Counted from the stretch's first letter, positions 1-8,399 are shown. The stretch: DNA of 64,000 nt from Myxococcales bacterium UBA1660 (GCA_002320815.1 DCLA01000019.1:1-64000), one strand, 5' to 3'. Notes: generated by a model not told the origin, from the sequence alone. Made by a program: numbers and translations.

Positions 1-639
1 CTTGCCGACGAGGTCGGCGCCGACGTCGGCGGCCTTGGTGTAGATGCCACCGCCCACGCGGGCGAAGAGCGCGATGGAGCTGGCGCCCATCGAGAAGCCG
101 GTGAGAACGCTGATGACGGTGCTGAGGGTGAGGTACTGCTGCGCGGCGTCACCGGCGGTGATGTCGAAGATGCCCATCGTGTAGGCGATGTAGAGACCGC
201 CCAGGCCGAGGATGGCCAGACCGACGACGGTCATGCCCATGACGGCGCCGCCGGAGAAGGCGACGTTGAGGGCCTCGGGGAGACCATTCCGCGCGGCGGC
301 GGTGGTGCGGACGTTGGCGTTGGTGGCCACGCGCATGCCGGCCCAGCCGGCGATGGCGCTGAACACGGCGCCGAGGACGAAGCTCAGGGCGATGAGCGGG
401 CTGCGCCCCTCGCCGTCCATGTTGGCGACCGCGAGTAGACCCGCGACCACGACCACGAAGCCGGCGAGTACCTTGTATTCCGCCTTGAGGAAGGCCATCG
501 CGCCCTCCTGAATGCGGGCGGCGATCTCCTTCATGGTGTCGTCGCCGGCGTCCTGCTTCTTGACCCAGCCCGCCTTGATGAAGGCGTAGAGCAGGGCCAG
601 GACTCCCGCTGCGGGGGCAGCGTAGATGAGCTCGTTCAT
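1..639 (-). CDS. hppA: Membrane-bound ion-translocating pyrophosphatase, N-terminal part (cut by window edge)
   Basis: Integral-membrane enzyme that couples pyrophosphate hydrolysis to H+ or Na+ export. The 213 visible codons begin MNELIYAAPAAG and run off the left edge. They contain the first membrane helices and the family segments ending GASSIALFARVGGGIYTKAA, DVGADLVGK, which lie next to the pyrophosphate-binding region of this family. The catalytic and ion-selectivity residues are outside the window, so H+ and Na+ types cannot be told apart here. The ATG is preceded by a GAGAGAG purine run that can serve as ribosome binding site. The gene lies downstream of fabD on the same strand, about 240 bases away, and is probably transcribed on its own. 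Confidence 0.93.
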   Translation of the reverse strand, partial: MNELIYAAPAAGVLALLYAFIKAGWVKKQDAGDDTMKEIAARIQEGAMAFLKAEYKVLAGFVVVVAGLLAVANMDGEGRSPLIALSFVLGAVFSAIAGWAGMRVATNANVRTTAAARNGLPEALNVAFSGGAVMGMTVVGLAILGLGGLYIAYTMGIFDITAGDAAQQYLTLSTVISVLTGFSMGASSIALFARVGGGIYTKAADVGADLVGK

Positions 640-732
640 CGAATCGTCTCTCTCGAGTTGGGTTGGCCTGGGGCGCAGGGCTCGAAAGAACCCGGCTCGC
701 CACGAGGTGGGAGCCTGGAGAAATTCCCCGAA

Positions 733-752
733 CCCCCGGAAGAACCCGGGGG
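733..752. terminator. Possible terminator hairpin between fabD and hppA
   Basis: A perfect 7-bp inverted repeat, CCCCCGG with loop AAGAAC and CCGGGGG. It lies downstream of fabD and upstream of hppA on the minus strand. No T-run follows on the minus strand, so intrinsic termination is unproven. The rest of the 640-879 spacer holds nothing I can name. Confidence 0.25.
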
Positions 753-879
753 AGCGAAAATGGCACACCCCGGGGCGGCGGCTTTGTAGCCGATATCGGG
801 GGGACGTCAATCGGGAGGGGAGGCACCCCTCACGCCCACCGAGAAGGCGAACGATGTCGACGAGATAGGCCTGGCGGAC

Positions 880-1824
880 TCAGCCCGCGGCGCGGGCTTC
901 GGCGATGGCCGCGCGGGCCGCGTCGAAGTCCGCGGGGGTCTGCACCGACACCCGGGCGACCGAGCCGTCGATGCGCTTGAGCAGGTTGGTCAGCACGTTG
1001 CCGGCCCCGATCTCGACGAAGAGACCCACCCCATCGGCGACCATCTGCCGCACGCTCTCGTCCCAGCGGACGGCCCCGCTGACCTGGCGGATCAGGGCGT
1101 CCCGGGCGGCGTCCCCGGTGCCGACCGGCGCCGCGTCGACGTTGGCGTAGACCGGGAACGCGGGGTCCTGGAAGGAGGTCGCGCCGAGGACGGTCGCCAG
1201 CCGATCTTGGGCCGGCTGCATGAGCGACGAATGGAAGGGCGCGGAGACCGCGAGGGGCACCGCGCGGGCCCCGGCGGCCTTGAGCGCGGCCGACGCGGCC
1301 TCCACCGGACCCTTGGCGCCGGCGATGACGATCTGCCCGGGGGAGTTGAAGTTGGCCGGCTCCACGACGCCCTCGGTCTCCCGGCAGATCCGCTCGACCA
1401 GCTCGGGCTCGGCCTTCATCACCGCGGCCATGGCGCCCTCGCCGACGGGGACCGCCTCCTGCATGAACTGGCCCCGTTGCCGGCAGACCCGGACGGCGTC
1501 GGCGAAGCCCAGGGTGCCCGCGGCGACGTGGGCCGCGTACTCGCCCAGCGAGTGCCCGGCGGCCACGTCGGGGGTCTCGCCCAGGGCGCGCAGCAGGGCC
1601 ACCGAGGTGGTCACGATGGCCGGCTGAGTGTTGCTGGTGAGCTTCAGGTCCTCGTCCGGCCCCTCGAAGCAGAGCTGCGTGATGGACTCGAGGCCCTCGG
1701 GCCGCAGGGCCGCGTCGGCCTCGGCGAAGACGGCGCGCGCCGCCTCGCTCGCCTCGTGGACCTCGCGGCCCATGCCCACCTTCTGGCTCCCCTGGCCGGG
1801 GAAAACGAACGCGACCTTGGTCAT
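880..1824 (-). CDS. fabD: Malonyl-CoA:ACP transacylase
   Basis: Moves malonyl groups from CoA to acyl carrier protein, which supplies the extender unit for cytoplasmic fatty-acid synthesis. The 314-aa length is normal for FabD. Motifs visible: GQGSQ at 10-14 (oxyanion region), the nucleophile Ser92 in GHSLGEY, Arg117 in QRGQFM that binds the malonyl carboxylate, and the catalytic His198 in APFHSS. The ATG start has only a weak AAGAG upstream. The gene stands alone and not in a fab cluster. A polyketide-synthase AT domain is unlikely because the protein is free-standing and has the standard FabD ends. Confidence 0.96.
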   Translation of the reverse strand: MTKVAFVFPGQGSQKVGMGREVHEASEAARAVFAEADAALRPEGLESITQLCFEGPDEDLKLTSNTQPAIVTTSVALLRALGETPDVAAGHSLGEYAAHVAAGTLGFADAVRVCRQRGQFMQEAVPVGEGAMAAVMKAEPELVERICRETEGVVEPANFNSPGQIVIAGAKGPVEAASAALKAAGARAVPLAVSAPFHSSLMQPAQDRLATVLGATSFQDPAFPVYANVDAAPVGTGDAARDALIRQVSGAVRWDESVRQMVADGVGLFVEIGAGNVLTNLLKRIDGSVARVSVQTPADFDAARAAIAEARAAG

Positions 1825-1920
1825 GGGCGGCTCTTAACAGAGCCTCACCGTGAAGGAAAGGGCCCAACCGTCGTCCGAAAGCTTGGGGCGCGGCCTCCGG
1901 GGTGCCATACTCTGGCCCCC

Positions 1921-3147
1921 GTGAGCGACCGCCCGCGCATCGTCATCGACCGAGAAGGCAAGCTGCACGCCGACGACGGAGCCCGTCGGCGTCTGGCCCG
2001 GAGAGCGGGTGATTTCGAGCTGGCCGCGGTCCTCCCCGGCCTGGTCTTCATGCTCGAGAAGGATGGGCCGAAGGTCGCCATGGCCGGCGAGATCCTGACC
2101 CGCATGACGGTCATGGAGATCGGGAACATGATCGCCTCCGCCGCCTGGCGGGGCGAGCTGCACGTCATCGGCGAGCACCATCGGGCCATGCGCTTCGATC
2201 AAGGGGCCCTCAAGGGCGCCCGCAGCAACGCCCCCGACGACCGGCTGGGCGAGGTGCTCTTCCGGGGCGGGGTCCTCACCCGGGCCCAGGTGCGCGAGAT
2301 CGCCGAGAAGGTCGGCCCCGACATGCGCTTCGGCGAGCTCTGCGTGAAGGGCGGCTACGTCGACGCCGGCGAGCTCTACACGTACCTGCAGAAGCAGGCG
2401 CAGGACGTCTTCTTCAACGCGCTCATCGTCGACGAGGGCGCCTACGTCTTCGTGGTCGGCGACGAGGTCGCCGCCGACGAGAGCACCACCCTCCACCTGC
2501 CGGTCCAGAGCCTCCTGATGGAGGGCGTCCAGCGCATTGACGAGATGGTGCTCTTCCGCGACAAGATCCCGCACGCGGAGCTCTGCCCCAAGCGCCGCAC
2601 CGACGCGCCGGAGCCCAAGAAGCTGGACGACGCCGCGCTCAAGGTCCTGGACCTCACCGACGGTCGCCGCACCATCGACGACATCGCCCGGGAGACCGCG
2701 CTCGGCGAGTTCGTCACCACCAAAGCCGTCTACCACCTGCTCCAGCAGAAGCAGATCGAGCTCAAGACCCCGTCGAACCTCGATCCGGACGCGGTGCGCA
2801 CCCTGGTCGGTCGCTTCAACGACGTGCTCCAGGACATCTTCATGGCCGTGGCCACCTACGGCGGGCTCGAGCAGACCCGGATGACCCTCGACGCCTGGAT
2901 CCAGGGCTCCGGTTACGGGCCCTACTTCGGCGAGGGGGTCGACGAGTTCGGGACCATCGAAGCCGAACGGGTCGTGTCCGCGCTGGAAGGGGTGGAGACC
3001 GAGCGCCCCCTCGAGGCCCTCCACCAGGCGCTGCACGAGCTGGCCGCGTTCGCGCTCTTCAGCGCGACCACCGCCCTCCCCCGCGACCAGGAGCTGACCC
3101 TGGCCCGGGACGTGAACGCGCGGCTGAAGGTCATCCGCGTCGGCTGA
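1921..3147 (+). CDS. DUF4388 (PATAN-like) domain protein
   Basis: A 408-aa soluble protein from a GTG start, chosen because it lies just clear of the divergent fabD and opens a continuous domain. Residues about 25-150 match the DUF4388/PATAN pattern common in Myxococcota: an opening similar to 'L..VLPGLVFMLEKDG', then 'DRLGEVLFRGGVLTRAQV' and 'FGELCVKGGYVDAGELYTYL', in which repeated short helices precede a strand. The second half has a winged-helix-like segment, 'KVLDLTDGRRTIDDIARETAL', near 240-260. PATAN domains are usually linked to signalling and scaffold proteins. No receiver domain is present here, so partners are unknown and the function is not assigned. Confidence 0.75.
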   Translation: MSDRPRIVIDREGKLHADDGARRRLARRAGDFELAAVLPGLVFMLEKDGPKVAMAGEILTRMTVMEIGNMIASAAWRGELHVIGEHHRAMRFDQGALKGARSNAPDDRLGEVLFRGGVLTRAQVREIAEKVGPDMRFGELCVKGGYVDAGELYTYLQKQAQDVFFNALIVDEGAYVFVVGDEVAADESTTLHLPVQSLLMEGVQRIDEMVLFRDKIPHAELCPKRRTDAPEPKKLDDAALKVLDLTDGRRTIDDIARETALGEFVTTKAVYHLLQQKQIELKTPSNLDPDAVRTLVGRFNDVLQDIFMAVATYGGLEQTRMTLDAWIQGSGYGPYFGEGVDEFGTIEAERVVSALEGVETERPLEALHQALHELAAFALFSATTALPRDQELTLARDVNARLKVIRVG

Positions 3148-3186
3148 ACGGGGGACACGCGCCCGGGGCCCGTGTAGCCTGCAGGC

Positions 3187-4308
3187 GTGTGGCGAATGGG
3201 GCTGGTGTGGGTCGTCCTGGTGACGGCCTGTGGCGACGACGATGGCGCAGGCGACGCTCGGTCCGACGGCGGGCTGGACGCCGCGGTCGACGCGGCAGTC
3301 GACGCGGCGCCGAGGGACCAGGGGCCGGCCCCCTTCGACGCCGTGTTCATGCGCGCCGGCGATCCGCCCGCGCATCCGATGGACGACGTGCTGCGGCTGA
3401 ACCAGCTCCAGGCCGAGGGCACCCACAACAGCTATCACCGGCAGCCGAGCGAGGACACGATCGCCGACTGGCGCTACGACAACGAGCCCCTCGACGAGCA
3501 GCTCGAGAGCCAGGGGGTCCGCGCCTTCGAGCTCGACGTGAACTGGGACGACGACCGTCGTCGGTGGCGGGTCCTCCACATCGCGGTGGTCGACGAGCTG
3601 ACCACCTGCGACCTCCTGCTGGACTGCCTGGCGACCCTGCGGACCTGGTCCGACGCCCACCCGGGCCACCACCCCCTCTTCGTCCAGATCGAGCCCAAGG
3701 GCTCCGCGTTCCCCGACGACGCCGAAGGTCTCCGGCGGATGGACCTGCTCGACGAGGAGATCCGGACGGTGTTCCCCGACGATCTCCTGGTGCTCCCGGA
3801 CGCCGTCCAGGGCACGGCGTCCACCCTCCGCGAGGCCATCGCCGAGACCGGATGGCCGACCCTCGGGGAGACCCGGGGCAAGACGCTCTTCTTCCTCAAC
3901 TGCGGTCGCGGCGACTGCGTGCGCTACGCCAACGAGGGCGCCGGCCTCGAGGGCCGGGTGATCTTCGCCGACTCGCGACCGGACGACCCCTGGGCCGCGG
4001 TGCGGATCGTCAACGGCGGGGGCGACGCCGCGCGCAGCGCCGTCGAGGCGGGGTTCCTGGTGCGCTCGCGGGCGGTGAGCATGCCCTCGGCGCTGGAGAT
4101 GAGCGAGGCCGAGCTCCGCGCCGAGCTCGACGCCGTGCTGGCCACCGGCGCCCACATCGTCAGCACGGACGTCCCGGAGCCCCGGGACGACGTGCCCGTC
4201 TTCGTCGAGATGCCCGAAGGGACCCCCTCCCGCTGCAACCCCATCACCGCGCCGCCGGAGTGCACCGCGACCGACATCGAGGACCCGAGCCGGCTGGTCC
4301 CCGAGTAG
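3187..4308 (+). CDS. Lipoprotein with Ca2+-dependent phosphoinositide phospholipase C-like domain
   Basis: A 373-aa exported lipoprotein. The GTG start gives a short signal ending in the lipobox VTAC (Cys15). An Asp/Ala-rich spacer follows (about 18-48), typical of surface lipoproteins in this group. The catalytic domain starts near 70 with LNQLQAEGTHNSYHRQ and continues with GVRAFELDVNWDDD and VLHIAVVDE. His80 and His131 fit the general acid/base pair of PLC-X folds, and Asn81, Glu115 and Asp117 fit the calcium ligands. The fit is to the bacterial PI-PLCc1-like family. It would act on inositol phospholipids or a similar phosphodiester outside the cell. The true substrate is not shown by the sequence. 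Confidence 0.8.
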   Translation: MWRMGLVWVVLVTACGDDDGAGDARSDGGLDAAVDAAVDAAPRDQGPAPFDAVFMRAGDPPAHPMDDVLRLNQLQAEGTHNSYHRQPSEDTIADWRYDNEPLDEQLESQGVRAFELDVNWDDDRRRWRVLHIAVVDELTTCDLLLDCLATLRTWSDAHPGHHPLFVQIEPKGSAFPDDAEGLRRMDLLDEEIRTVFPDDLLVLPDAVQGTASTLREAIAETGWPTLGETRGKTLFFLNCGRGDCVRYANEGAGLEGRVIFADSRPDDPWAAVRIVNGGGDAARSAVEAGFLVRSRAVSMPSALEMSEAELRAELDAVLATGAHIVSTDVPEPRDDVPVFVEMPEGTPSRCNPITAPPECTATDIEDPSRLVPE

Positions 4309-4350
4309 GTCGGCCTTGACGTCGCGCCCCGCAGGCGCAATCCATCGGAG

Positions 4351-4602
4351 ATGGTCGAGCCCAGCGTCGTCGAAGAACGAATCCGGCAAGGGGTGACCGA
4401 CGTGCAGCACGTCGAGGTCACCGATCTCACCGGTACCAAGGATCACTACGAGGCGGTCATCGTCTCGCCGGCCTTCGAGGGCCAGAGCCGGGTGGCGCGC
4501 CAGCGGATGGTCTTCGCCGCCCTGGGCGAGCTGATGCAGGGGCCCATCCACGCCCTCACCTTCAAGACCTACACCCCCGCCGACTGGAAGGACCAGGGTT
4601 GA
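4351..4602 (+). CDS. bolA: BolA/IbaG family protein
   Basis: An 83-aa protein with the BolA fold: short helices, then 'HYEAVIVSPAFEGQSRVARQ', which is the family's H-x-x-x-x-V-S-x-x-F pattern, then 'RMVFAALGELMQGPIHALTFKTYTP'. BolA proteins bind [2Fe-2S] clusters together with monothiol glutaredoxins through a conserved His, here in 'IHALTFKTYTP'. The next gene is exactly such a glutaredoxin, two bases away, so the pair probably works as a Fe-S delivery or sensing complex. The sequence resembles the short IbaG/BolA2 subgroup more than the stress-morphogene BolA of E. coli. Confidence 0.9.
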   Translation: MVEPSVVEERIRQGVTDVQHVEVTDLTGTKDHYEAVIVSPAFEGQSRVARQRMVFAALGELMQGPIHALTFKTYTPADWKDQG

Positions 4603-4604
4603 CC

Positions 4605-4934
4605 ATGGACGACGCCACCCGCGACAAGATCCAAGAGATCGTGGACTCCAAGCCCGTCGTGCTCTTCATGAAGGGCACCCGGCTCTTCCCGCGATGCGGC
4701 TTCTCGGCCACCGTGGTCGAGGTCCTCAAGCGCTCGGGGATCACCGACTTCCAGGACGTGGACGTGCTCAAGGACCCCGCCATCCGGCAGGGGATCAAGG
4801 AGTTCACCAACTGGCCGACCATTCCCCAGCTCTACGTGAACGGAGAATTCGTCGGCGGCTGCGACATCGTCCGCGACATGTACGAGAAGGGCGAGCTCGA
4901 GGCCGTGCTCGCCGACGCCAAGCCCTCCGCCTGA
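4605..4934 (+). CDS. grxD: Monothiol glutaredoxin, Grx4 type
   Basis: A 109-aa CGFS-type glutaredoxin that carries and transfers [2Fe-2S] clusters in the cytoplasm. Visible signatures: FMKGTR, the active site CGFS at 30-33, NWPTIPQLYVNGEFVGGCDIV (glutathione-binding WPT-x-PQ and GG-C-D). I chose ATG 4605 over an in-frame TTG at 4599 that overlaps the bolA stop codon, because the MDDATRDKI opening matches the family. The two genes are co-transcribed by position. Confidence 0.95.
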   Translation: MDDATRDKIQEIVDSKPVVLFMKGTRLFPRCGFSATVVEVLKRSGITDFQDVDVLKDPAIRQGIKEFTNWPTIPQLYVNGEFVGGCDIVRDMYEKGELEAVLADAKPSA

Positions 4935-4986
4935 CCCCATACGGAGGCGCTGGTCCTCGACTCCGCGGCCCGATAGCATCCGGGTC

Positions 4987-5919
4987 GTGGGTTGGGTGAA
5001 CCGAGTCCGCGCTTTCGCGGTGGTGGGGCTGCTGACCTCGGTGGGCTGTGTCCCCGAGGCCGTCGACCTCCAAGGGCGGGCGTGCCCCTGCGCGCAAGGG
5101 TGGTCCTGCGTGGACGACGTCTGCATCGAAGGCGAGCACGACGGCGGCGCCGCCACCGACTCGGGGATCGACCCGGTCGACGCGGGCATGCCCGGCGACG
5201 CCGGCGCGGAGGACGCGGGCGGCGAGGACGCCGGCGGCGACCTCGACGCGGGCCCCGACCTGGGCGCCGACGACGCCGGCGTCGACGCGGGCCCCTGCGG
5301 GACCGCCGACACCATCGTGTGCGACGACTTCGAGGGGATGGCCCTCCTCGAAGAGTGGGAGTCCCTTCAACAGAACGGCGGCGTCGCGCTCCTCTCGGCG
5401 GACCGGGCCCACGCCGGCGTCCAGAGCCTCCACGCCACGAGCACCGAGACTTCGGGCGCGGCGTACCTCTCCCAATCCCTGCCCGACATCACGTCCGGCA
5501 CGATCTACGGCCGCGCGTGGATCTACCTCCCGGCCAGCTCCGCTCACTCCTCGCTCACCTTCATGATGTTCGCCGAGGAGCGTGCACCCTGGCCGCTGGT
5601 GGCGCTGCAGCTCACCCAGCGGGAGCTCGGCCGGGTCTGGGTGGGCCCGCCGGTCAGCCGTCACCTGACCGGGTCGGTGACCTTCCCGCGCGACCGGTGG
5701 GTCTGCGCGAACCTGGAGGTCACCGTCGACTCGGCCGGGACCACGGTCCGCTCCACCGTCGACGGCATGGTCGCCGCGGAGGAGACGTTGACCTCCTCCG
5801 TCCTGGACGTCGCCCAACGCTTCGACCTGGGGATCCAGTACACGGGGATGGAGAGCCCGAGCGCGGACATCTACGTCGACGACGTCGAGGTGTCGCTGGC
5901 GCCGCTGCCTTGCGAGTGA
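4987..5919 (+). CDS. Putative lipoprotein with LamG/concanavalin-like domain
   Basis: A 310-aa exported protein. A GTG start gives a basic then hydrophobic signal, with Cys21 in a weak lipobox (SVGC). A small Cys-rich segment (CPCAQGWSCVDDVC) and a long Asp/Ala/Gly spacer follow, to about residue 97. The C-terminal 200 residues begin 'CDDFEGMALLEEWESLQQNGGV' and show alternating strands with 'IYGRAWIYLP' and 'IQYTGMESPSADIYVDDVEVS'. This is the usual pattern of a beta-jelly-roll carbohydrate-binding or LamG-like module. No catalytic residues are evident. It probably displays a binding domain on the outer membrane. Confidence 0.65.
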   Translation: MGWVNRVRAFAVVGLLTSVGCVPEAVDLQGRACPCAQGWSCVDDVCIEGEHDGGAATDSGIDPVDAGMPGDAGAEDAGGEDAGGDLDAGPDLGADDAGVDAGPCGTADTIVCDDFEGMALLEEWESLQQNGGVALLSADRAHAGVQSLHATSTETSGAAYLSQSLPDITSGTIYGRAWIYLPASSAHSSLTFMMFAEERAPWPLVALQLTQRELGRVWVGPPVSRHLTGSVTFPRDRWVCANLEVTVDSAGTTVRSTVDGMVAAEETLTSSVLDVAQRFDLGIQYTGMESPSADIYVDDVEVSLAPLPCE

Positions 5920-5936
5920 TCACGCCGCGCGAGGGA

Positions 5937-6668
5937 TCAGAACGCGCCGCGGAGCGTGAAGCCCCCAGGGCCCACCCGCAGCGCGACGCTCCCCTCGTCG
6001 CCGGACCCTAGCAGGTCGATCAGCCCCCAGACGAGCCCCGCCAGGGCGATGGCGCCGCCGGTCGCGAAGAGCACATTGGTGATCAGCGCGAGCCGCTCCT
6101 CCCGGTCCACGGCGTCGACCGCCTCGGCGTGGTTGGGCGCGCCGACCGCGTCGTCGTGGGCCGACGCCGAGAGCACCCCCGTCACCACCCCGGCCCCGGC
6201 GGTGGCGACCCCGACGCCCACCAGGACCCAGGGGACGACGCTGGGCGAGCGCTCGGGCGGCGGCGGCGCCACCGGCTCGGGCTCGGCGACGACCACGGGC
6301 TCCGTCGCTCGGCGGCGCTCCTCCTCCAGCGCGTCGCGGTCGGCGCGCTGCTGCCGGAGGGTCACCAGTCGCGCCTCGATCGCCCCGCGGTCTCGGGTGT
6401 CGGGCTCGGCTTCGAGGTAGCGCTCGTAGGCCGCGATGGCGCCATCGAGGTCGCCCATGCCCTCGAGAGCCCGGGCCAGATTGTACTGGAGCACCGGCGC
6501 GGGCTCGATGGCGTAGGCCTGCTCGAGGAGCTCGACCGCGCGAGCGAACTCGCCCGCTCGATACGCCTCGGCGGATTCCCGAAAGAGCTCGGCCGCTTCC
6601 GGCTCCTGGGCGCCGAGGGGCATGGCCCAGAACAGGAGGCCGAGGACCACCACCGCGAGACGAAGCAT
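5937..6668 (-). CDS. Periplasmic TPR protein with C-terminal membrane helices
   Basis: 243 aa. A signal peptide ends near AQA (about residue 21). About two and a half TPR units follow (residues 25-110: 'AEAYRAGEFARAVELLEQAYAI', 'YNLARALEGMGDLDGAIAAYERYL'). Next come a charged linker with Pro-rich stretch, a hydrophobic helix at about 144-166 and another near 195-217. Proteins with this layout are frequent in Myxococcota, have no known function and are generally taken as envelope scaffolds. It converges on the preceding lipoprotein gene with only 17 bases between the stops. Confidence 0.7.
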   Translation of the reverse strand: MLRLAVVVLGLLFWAMPLGAQEPEAAELFRESAEAYRAGEFARAVELLEQAYAIEPAPVLQYNLARALEGMGDLDGAIAAYERYLEAEPDTRDRGAIEARLVTLRQQRADRDALEEERRRATEPVVVAEPEPVAPPPPERSPSVVPWVLVGVGVATAGAGVVTGVLSASAHDDAVGAPNHAEAVDAVDREERLALITNVLFATGGAIALAGLVWGLIDLLGSGDEGSVALRVGPGGFTLRGAF

Positions 6669-6696
6669 CGACCCGAGGGTACCAGCGGGCTCACCC

Positions 6697-6720
6697 CGAG
6701 CGGTAGCGAGCGGTAGCGAG
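6697..6720. repeat. 10-bp tandem duplication in spacer
   Basis: The unit CGGTAGCGAG occurs twice in a row at 6701-6720, preceded by a partial GAG. It lies between the divergent TPR gene and the VOC gene. It is likely a simple slippage duplication. Confidence 0.6.
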
Positions 6721-6754
6721 TGGCGCCGGGGCCGGCGCGCTATAGCATCGACCC

Positions 6755-7180
6755 ATGCGCTTCCTGCACTCGATGATCCGCGTCCACGACCTGGACGCGG
6801 CCCTGCACTTCTTCTGCGAGCTCCTCGGCCTGAAGGAGGTCCGTCGCCGCGACCACGAAGGCGGCCGCTTCACTCTGGTGTTCCTGGAGACCGGCGCCGA
6901 AGGCGACGCCGCGCAGATCGAGCTCACGCACAACTGGGATCAGGAAGAGCCCTACGATGGCGGCCGTAATTTCGGGCACCTCGCCTTCGCCGTCGACGAC
7001 ATCTACGCCACCTGCGAGCGACTCCAGGCCGCGGGCGTCACCATCCTGCGTCCGCCCCGGGACGGGCACATGGCCTTCGTGAAGTCGCCCGACGGGATCT
7101 CGGTGGAGCTCCTCCAGGCCGGCGACGCGCTCCCGCCCCAGGAGCCCTGGAAGGACATGCCCTCCACCGGGACCTGGTGA
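6755..7180 (+). CDS. gloA: VOC metalloenzyme, glyoxalase I-like
   Basis: A 141-aa vicinal-oxygen-chelate protein, the length of bacterial glyoxalase I. It would convert the methylglyoxal-glutathione hemithioacetal to lactoylglutathione. The four metal ligands expected for the family are present: His5 (RFLHSMIRV), Glu56 (QIELTHN), His75 (FGHLAFAVDD) and Glu118 (ISVELLQ). The 'NWDQEEPYDGGRNFGH' stretch also matches GloA. A related lyase of another substrate is possible. A TATAGC about 15 bases before the ATG is the only promoter-like feature. Confidence 0.88.
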   Translation: MRFLHSMIRVHDLDAALHFFCELLGLKEVRRRDHEGGRFTLVFLETGAEGDAAQIELTHNWDQEEPYDGGRNFGHLAFAVDDIYATCERLQAAGVTILRPPRDGHMAFVKSPDGISVELLQAGDALPPQEPWKDMPSTGTW

Positions 7181-7237
7181 GCGCCGCCCCTTGACGGCCG
7201 GCCGCCGCGACCGAGAACCCCTGCACAGGAGGAGCTC

Positions 7238-7636
7238 ATGAGCGGCATCGAGTACGGATTCGGGACCACCCTGCAGGACGTGACCTTCGAGGACGCGGTC
7301 GAACGGGTGACCGCCTGCCTGAAGGACGAGGGCTTCGGCGTCCTCACCGAGATCGACGTGCAGGCCACGTTGAAGAAGAAGCTCGACGTCGACTTTCGGC
7401 CCTACACGATCCTCGGCGCCTGCAACCCCGAGCTCGCCAAGCAGGCCCTGGACGCCGAACCCTCCATCGGGCTGCTCCTGCCCTGCAACGTGGTCGTCCA
7501 GACCACGGCGACGGGGGTGACGGTCACGGTCGCCGACCCCAAGGCGATGTTCCAGGTCGTCGACAACGACGCGGTCGCGCCCGTGGCCGCCGACGCGGAG
7601 GCGCGCCTCCGCCGGGTGGTCGCCGCCCTGGGCTGA
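7238..7636 (+). CDS. DUF302 family protein
   Basis: A 132-aa protein with the DUF302 pattern: 'TFEDAVERVTACLKDEGFGVLTEIDVQATLKKKLDVDFRPYTILGACNPELAKQAL', then 'GLLLPCNVVVQ' and a terminal helix. The conserved Cys residues (GACNPE and LPCNVV) are present. Family members bind small ligands or metals, but no reaction is established. A strong Shine-Dalgarno sequence (AGGAGGAG) lies four bases before the ATG. It stands alone between the VOC gene and the convergent sigma-factor operon. Confidence 0.85.
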   Translation: MSGIEYGFGTTLQDVTFEDAVERVTACLKDEGFGVLTEIDVQATLKKKLDVDFRPYTILGACNPELAKQALDAEPSIGLLLPCNVVVQTTATGVTVTVADPKAMFQVVDNDAVAPVAADAEARLRRVVAALG

Positions 7637-7645
7637 ACTCCCGCC

Positions 7646-7870
7646 TCAGGAAACCAGGAGCATCGCGACCCGAGCGATGGCCCAGGCCAGGTGGAGCACG
7701 CAGACCACCGCCGTGAGGGTGGGCTCCACGAAGCGCGTGTAGAACCCCAGGGGCTCGCCACGCAGGACGGCCTGAGCGCGGAGGCGTACGTGTTCCCGTC
7801 GCCAGTCGTCCACGTCGTGGGTGCCCAGCGCGCCCAGCGCCTCGTCCAGGGAGTCGTCGTCGTCGATCAT
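7646..7870 (-). CDS. Small acidic tail-anchored membrane protein, last gene of sigma operon
   Basis: 74 aa: an acidic soluble head (MIDDDDSLDE... to about residue 48) and one C-terminal hydrophobic helix at about 51-73. The ATG overlaps the sigma-factor stop as ATGA, so translation is coupled. The position directly after an ECF sigma gene, and the soluble-head plus membrane-anchor plan, suggest an anti-sigma or sigma-tethering role. It has no zinc anti-sigma HxxxCxxC motif and is much shorter than usual anti-sigma factors. That role is inference. No family recognised. Confidence 0.7.
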   Translation of the reverse strand: MIDDDDSLDEALGALGTHDVDDWRREHVRLRAQAVLRGEPLGFYTRFVEPTLTAVVCVLHLAWAIARVAMLLVS

Positions 7871-8394
7871 CGGATGAGCTTTCGCAGCGCCTGCCGGCCA
7901 CGGGAGAGTCGTTTGCGTAGGGTAGCCGGGCTCACCCCGGCGATGCTCGCGGCTTCCGCCGGCGTGAAGCCCTCGACGGAGCAGAGGAGGACGGCCTCGC
8001 GCTGGTCCGCGGGGAGCGCGCTCAGCGCGCGCTGAACTCGCGCCGCGAGCTCGCTCTGCTCGAGGCGATCGAAAGGGGTCGGACCGGTGGTCGCCGCGAG
8101 CGGCAGCGCGCTCAGAGTGCGCCCTCGGAAGAGCATCCGGCGCCGCCGGTCCAGGAAGCGATTGCGCGCCACGGTGAAGAGCCAGGCGCGCAGGTCGGTG
8201 TCCGGCGCCAGCCGGGCCGCCCGTTCGGCCAGGCGGACGAAGGTGTCCTGCATCACGTCCTCGGCCAGCGCGCGCTCGCCGCCGAGCCGCAACACGAACG
8301 AGAACACCCGCGCCCGATAGGCCTCGTAGACGGCGTCGAACGCGGCGGGGTCGCCGCGCTGTAGGCCCTCGAGCCATGCCCCCTCGGCGACCAT
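7867..8394 (-). CDS. ECF RNA polymerase sigma factor
   Basis: A 175-aa sigma-70 family ECF factor. Region 2 spans about 10-90 ('DPAAFDAVYEAYRARVFSFVLRL', 'AEDVMQDTFVRLAE', 'RAWLFTVARNRFLDRRRR', the -10 binding part). Region 4 spans about 115-172 ('LSALPADQREAVLLCSVEGFTPAEAASIAGVSPATLRKRLSRGRQALRK', the -35 binding helix-turn-helix). It is the middle gene of a three-gene operon between an ExbB/MotA-like membrane protein (5-base gap upstream) and an overlapping small membrane protein. Regulation of the operon by its own product would be usual for ECF factors but is not visible. Confidence 0.93.
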   Translation of the reverse strand: MVAEGAWLEGLQRGDPAAFDAVYEAYRARVFSFVLRLGGERALAEDVMQDTFVRLAERAARLAPDTDLRAWLFTVARNRFLDRRRRMLFRGRTLSALPLAATTGPTPFDRLEQSELAARVQRALSALPADQREAVLLCSVEGFTPAEAASIAGVSPATLRKRLSRGRQALRKLIR

Positions 8395-8399
8395 CGCAC

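Noticed and set aside
1889..1904. Sigma-54-like TGGCAC on the minus strand before fabD
   Set aside because: The -12 part reads AGGC, not TTGC. A single perfect half is expected by chance in GC-rich DNA, and fabD is a housekeeping gene.
1834..4551. Open frame of 905 codons on the minus strand
   Set aside because: It covers three well-supported plus-strand genes. High GC leaves few stops in other frames. The translation is rich in Gly/Arg/His/Asp with no domain.
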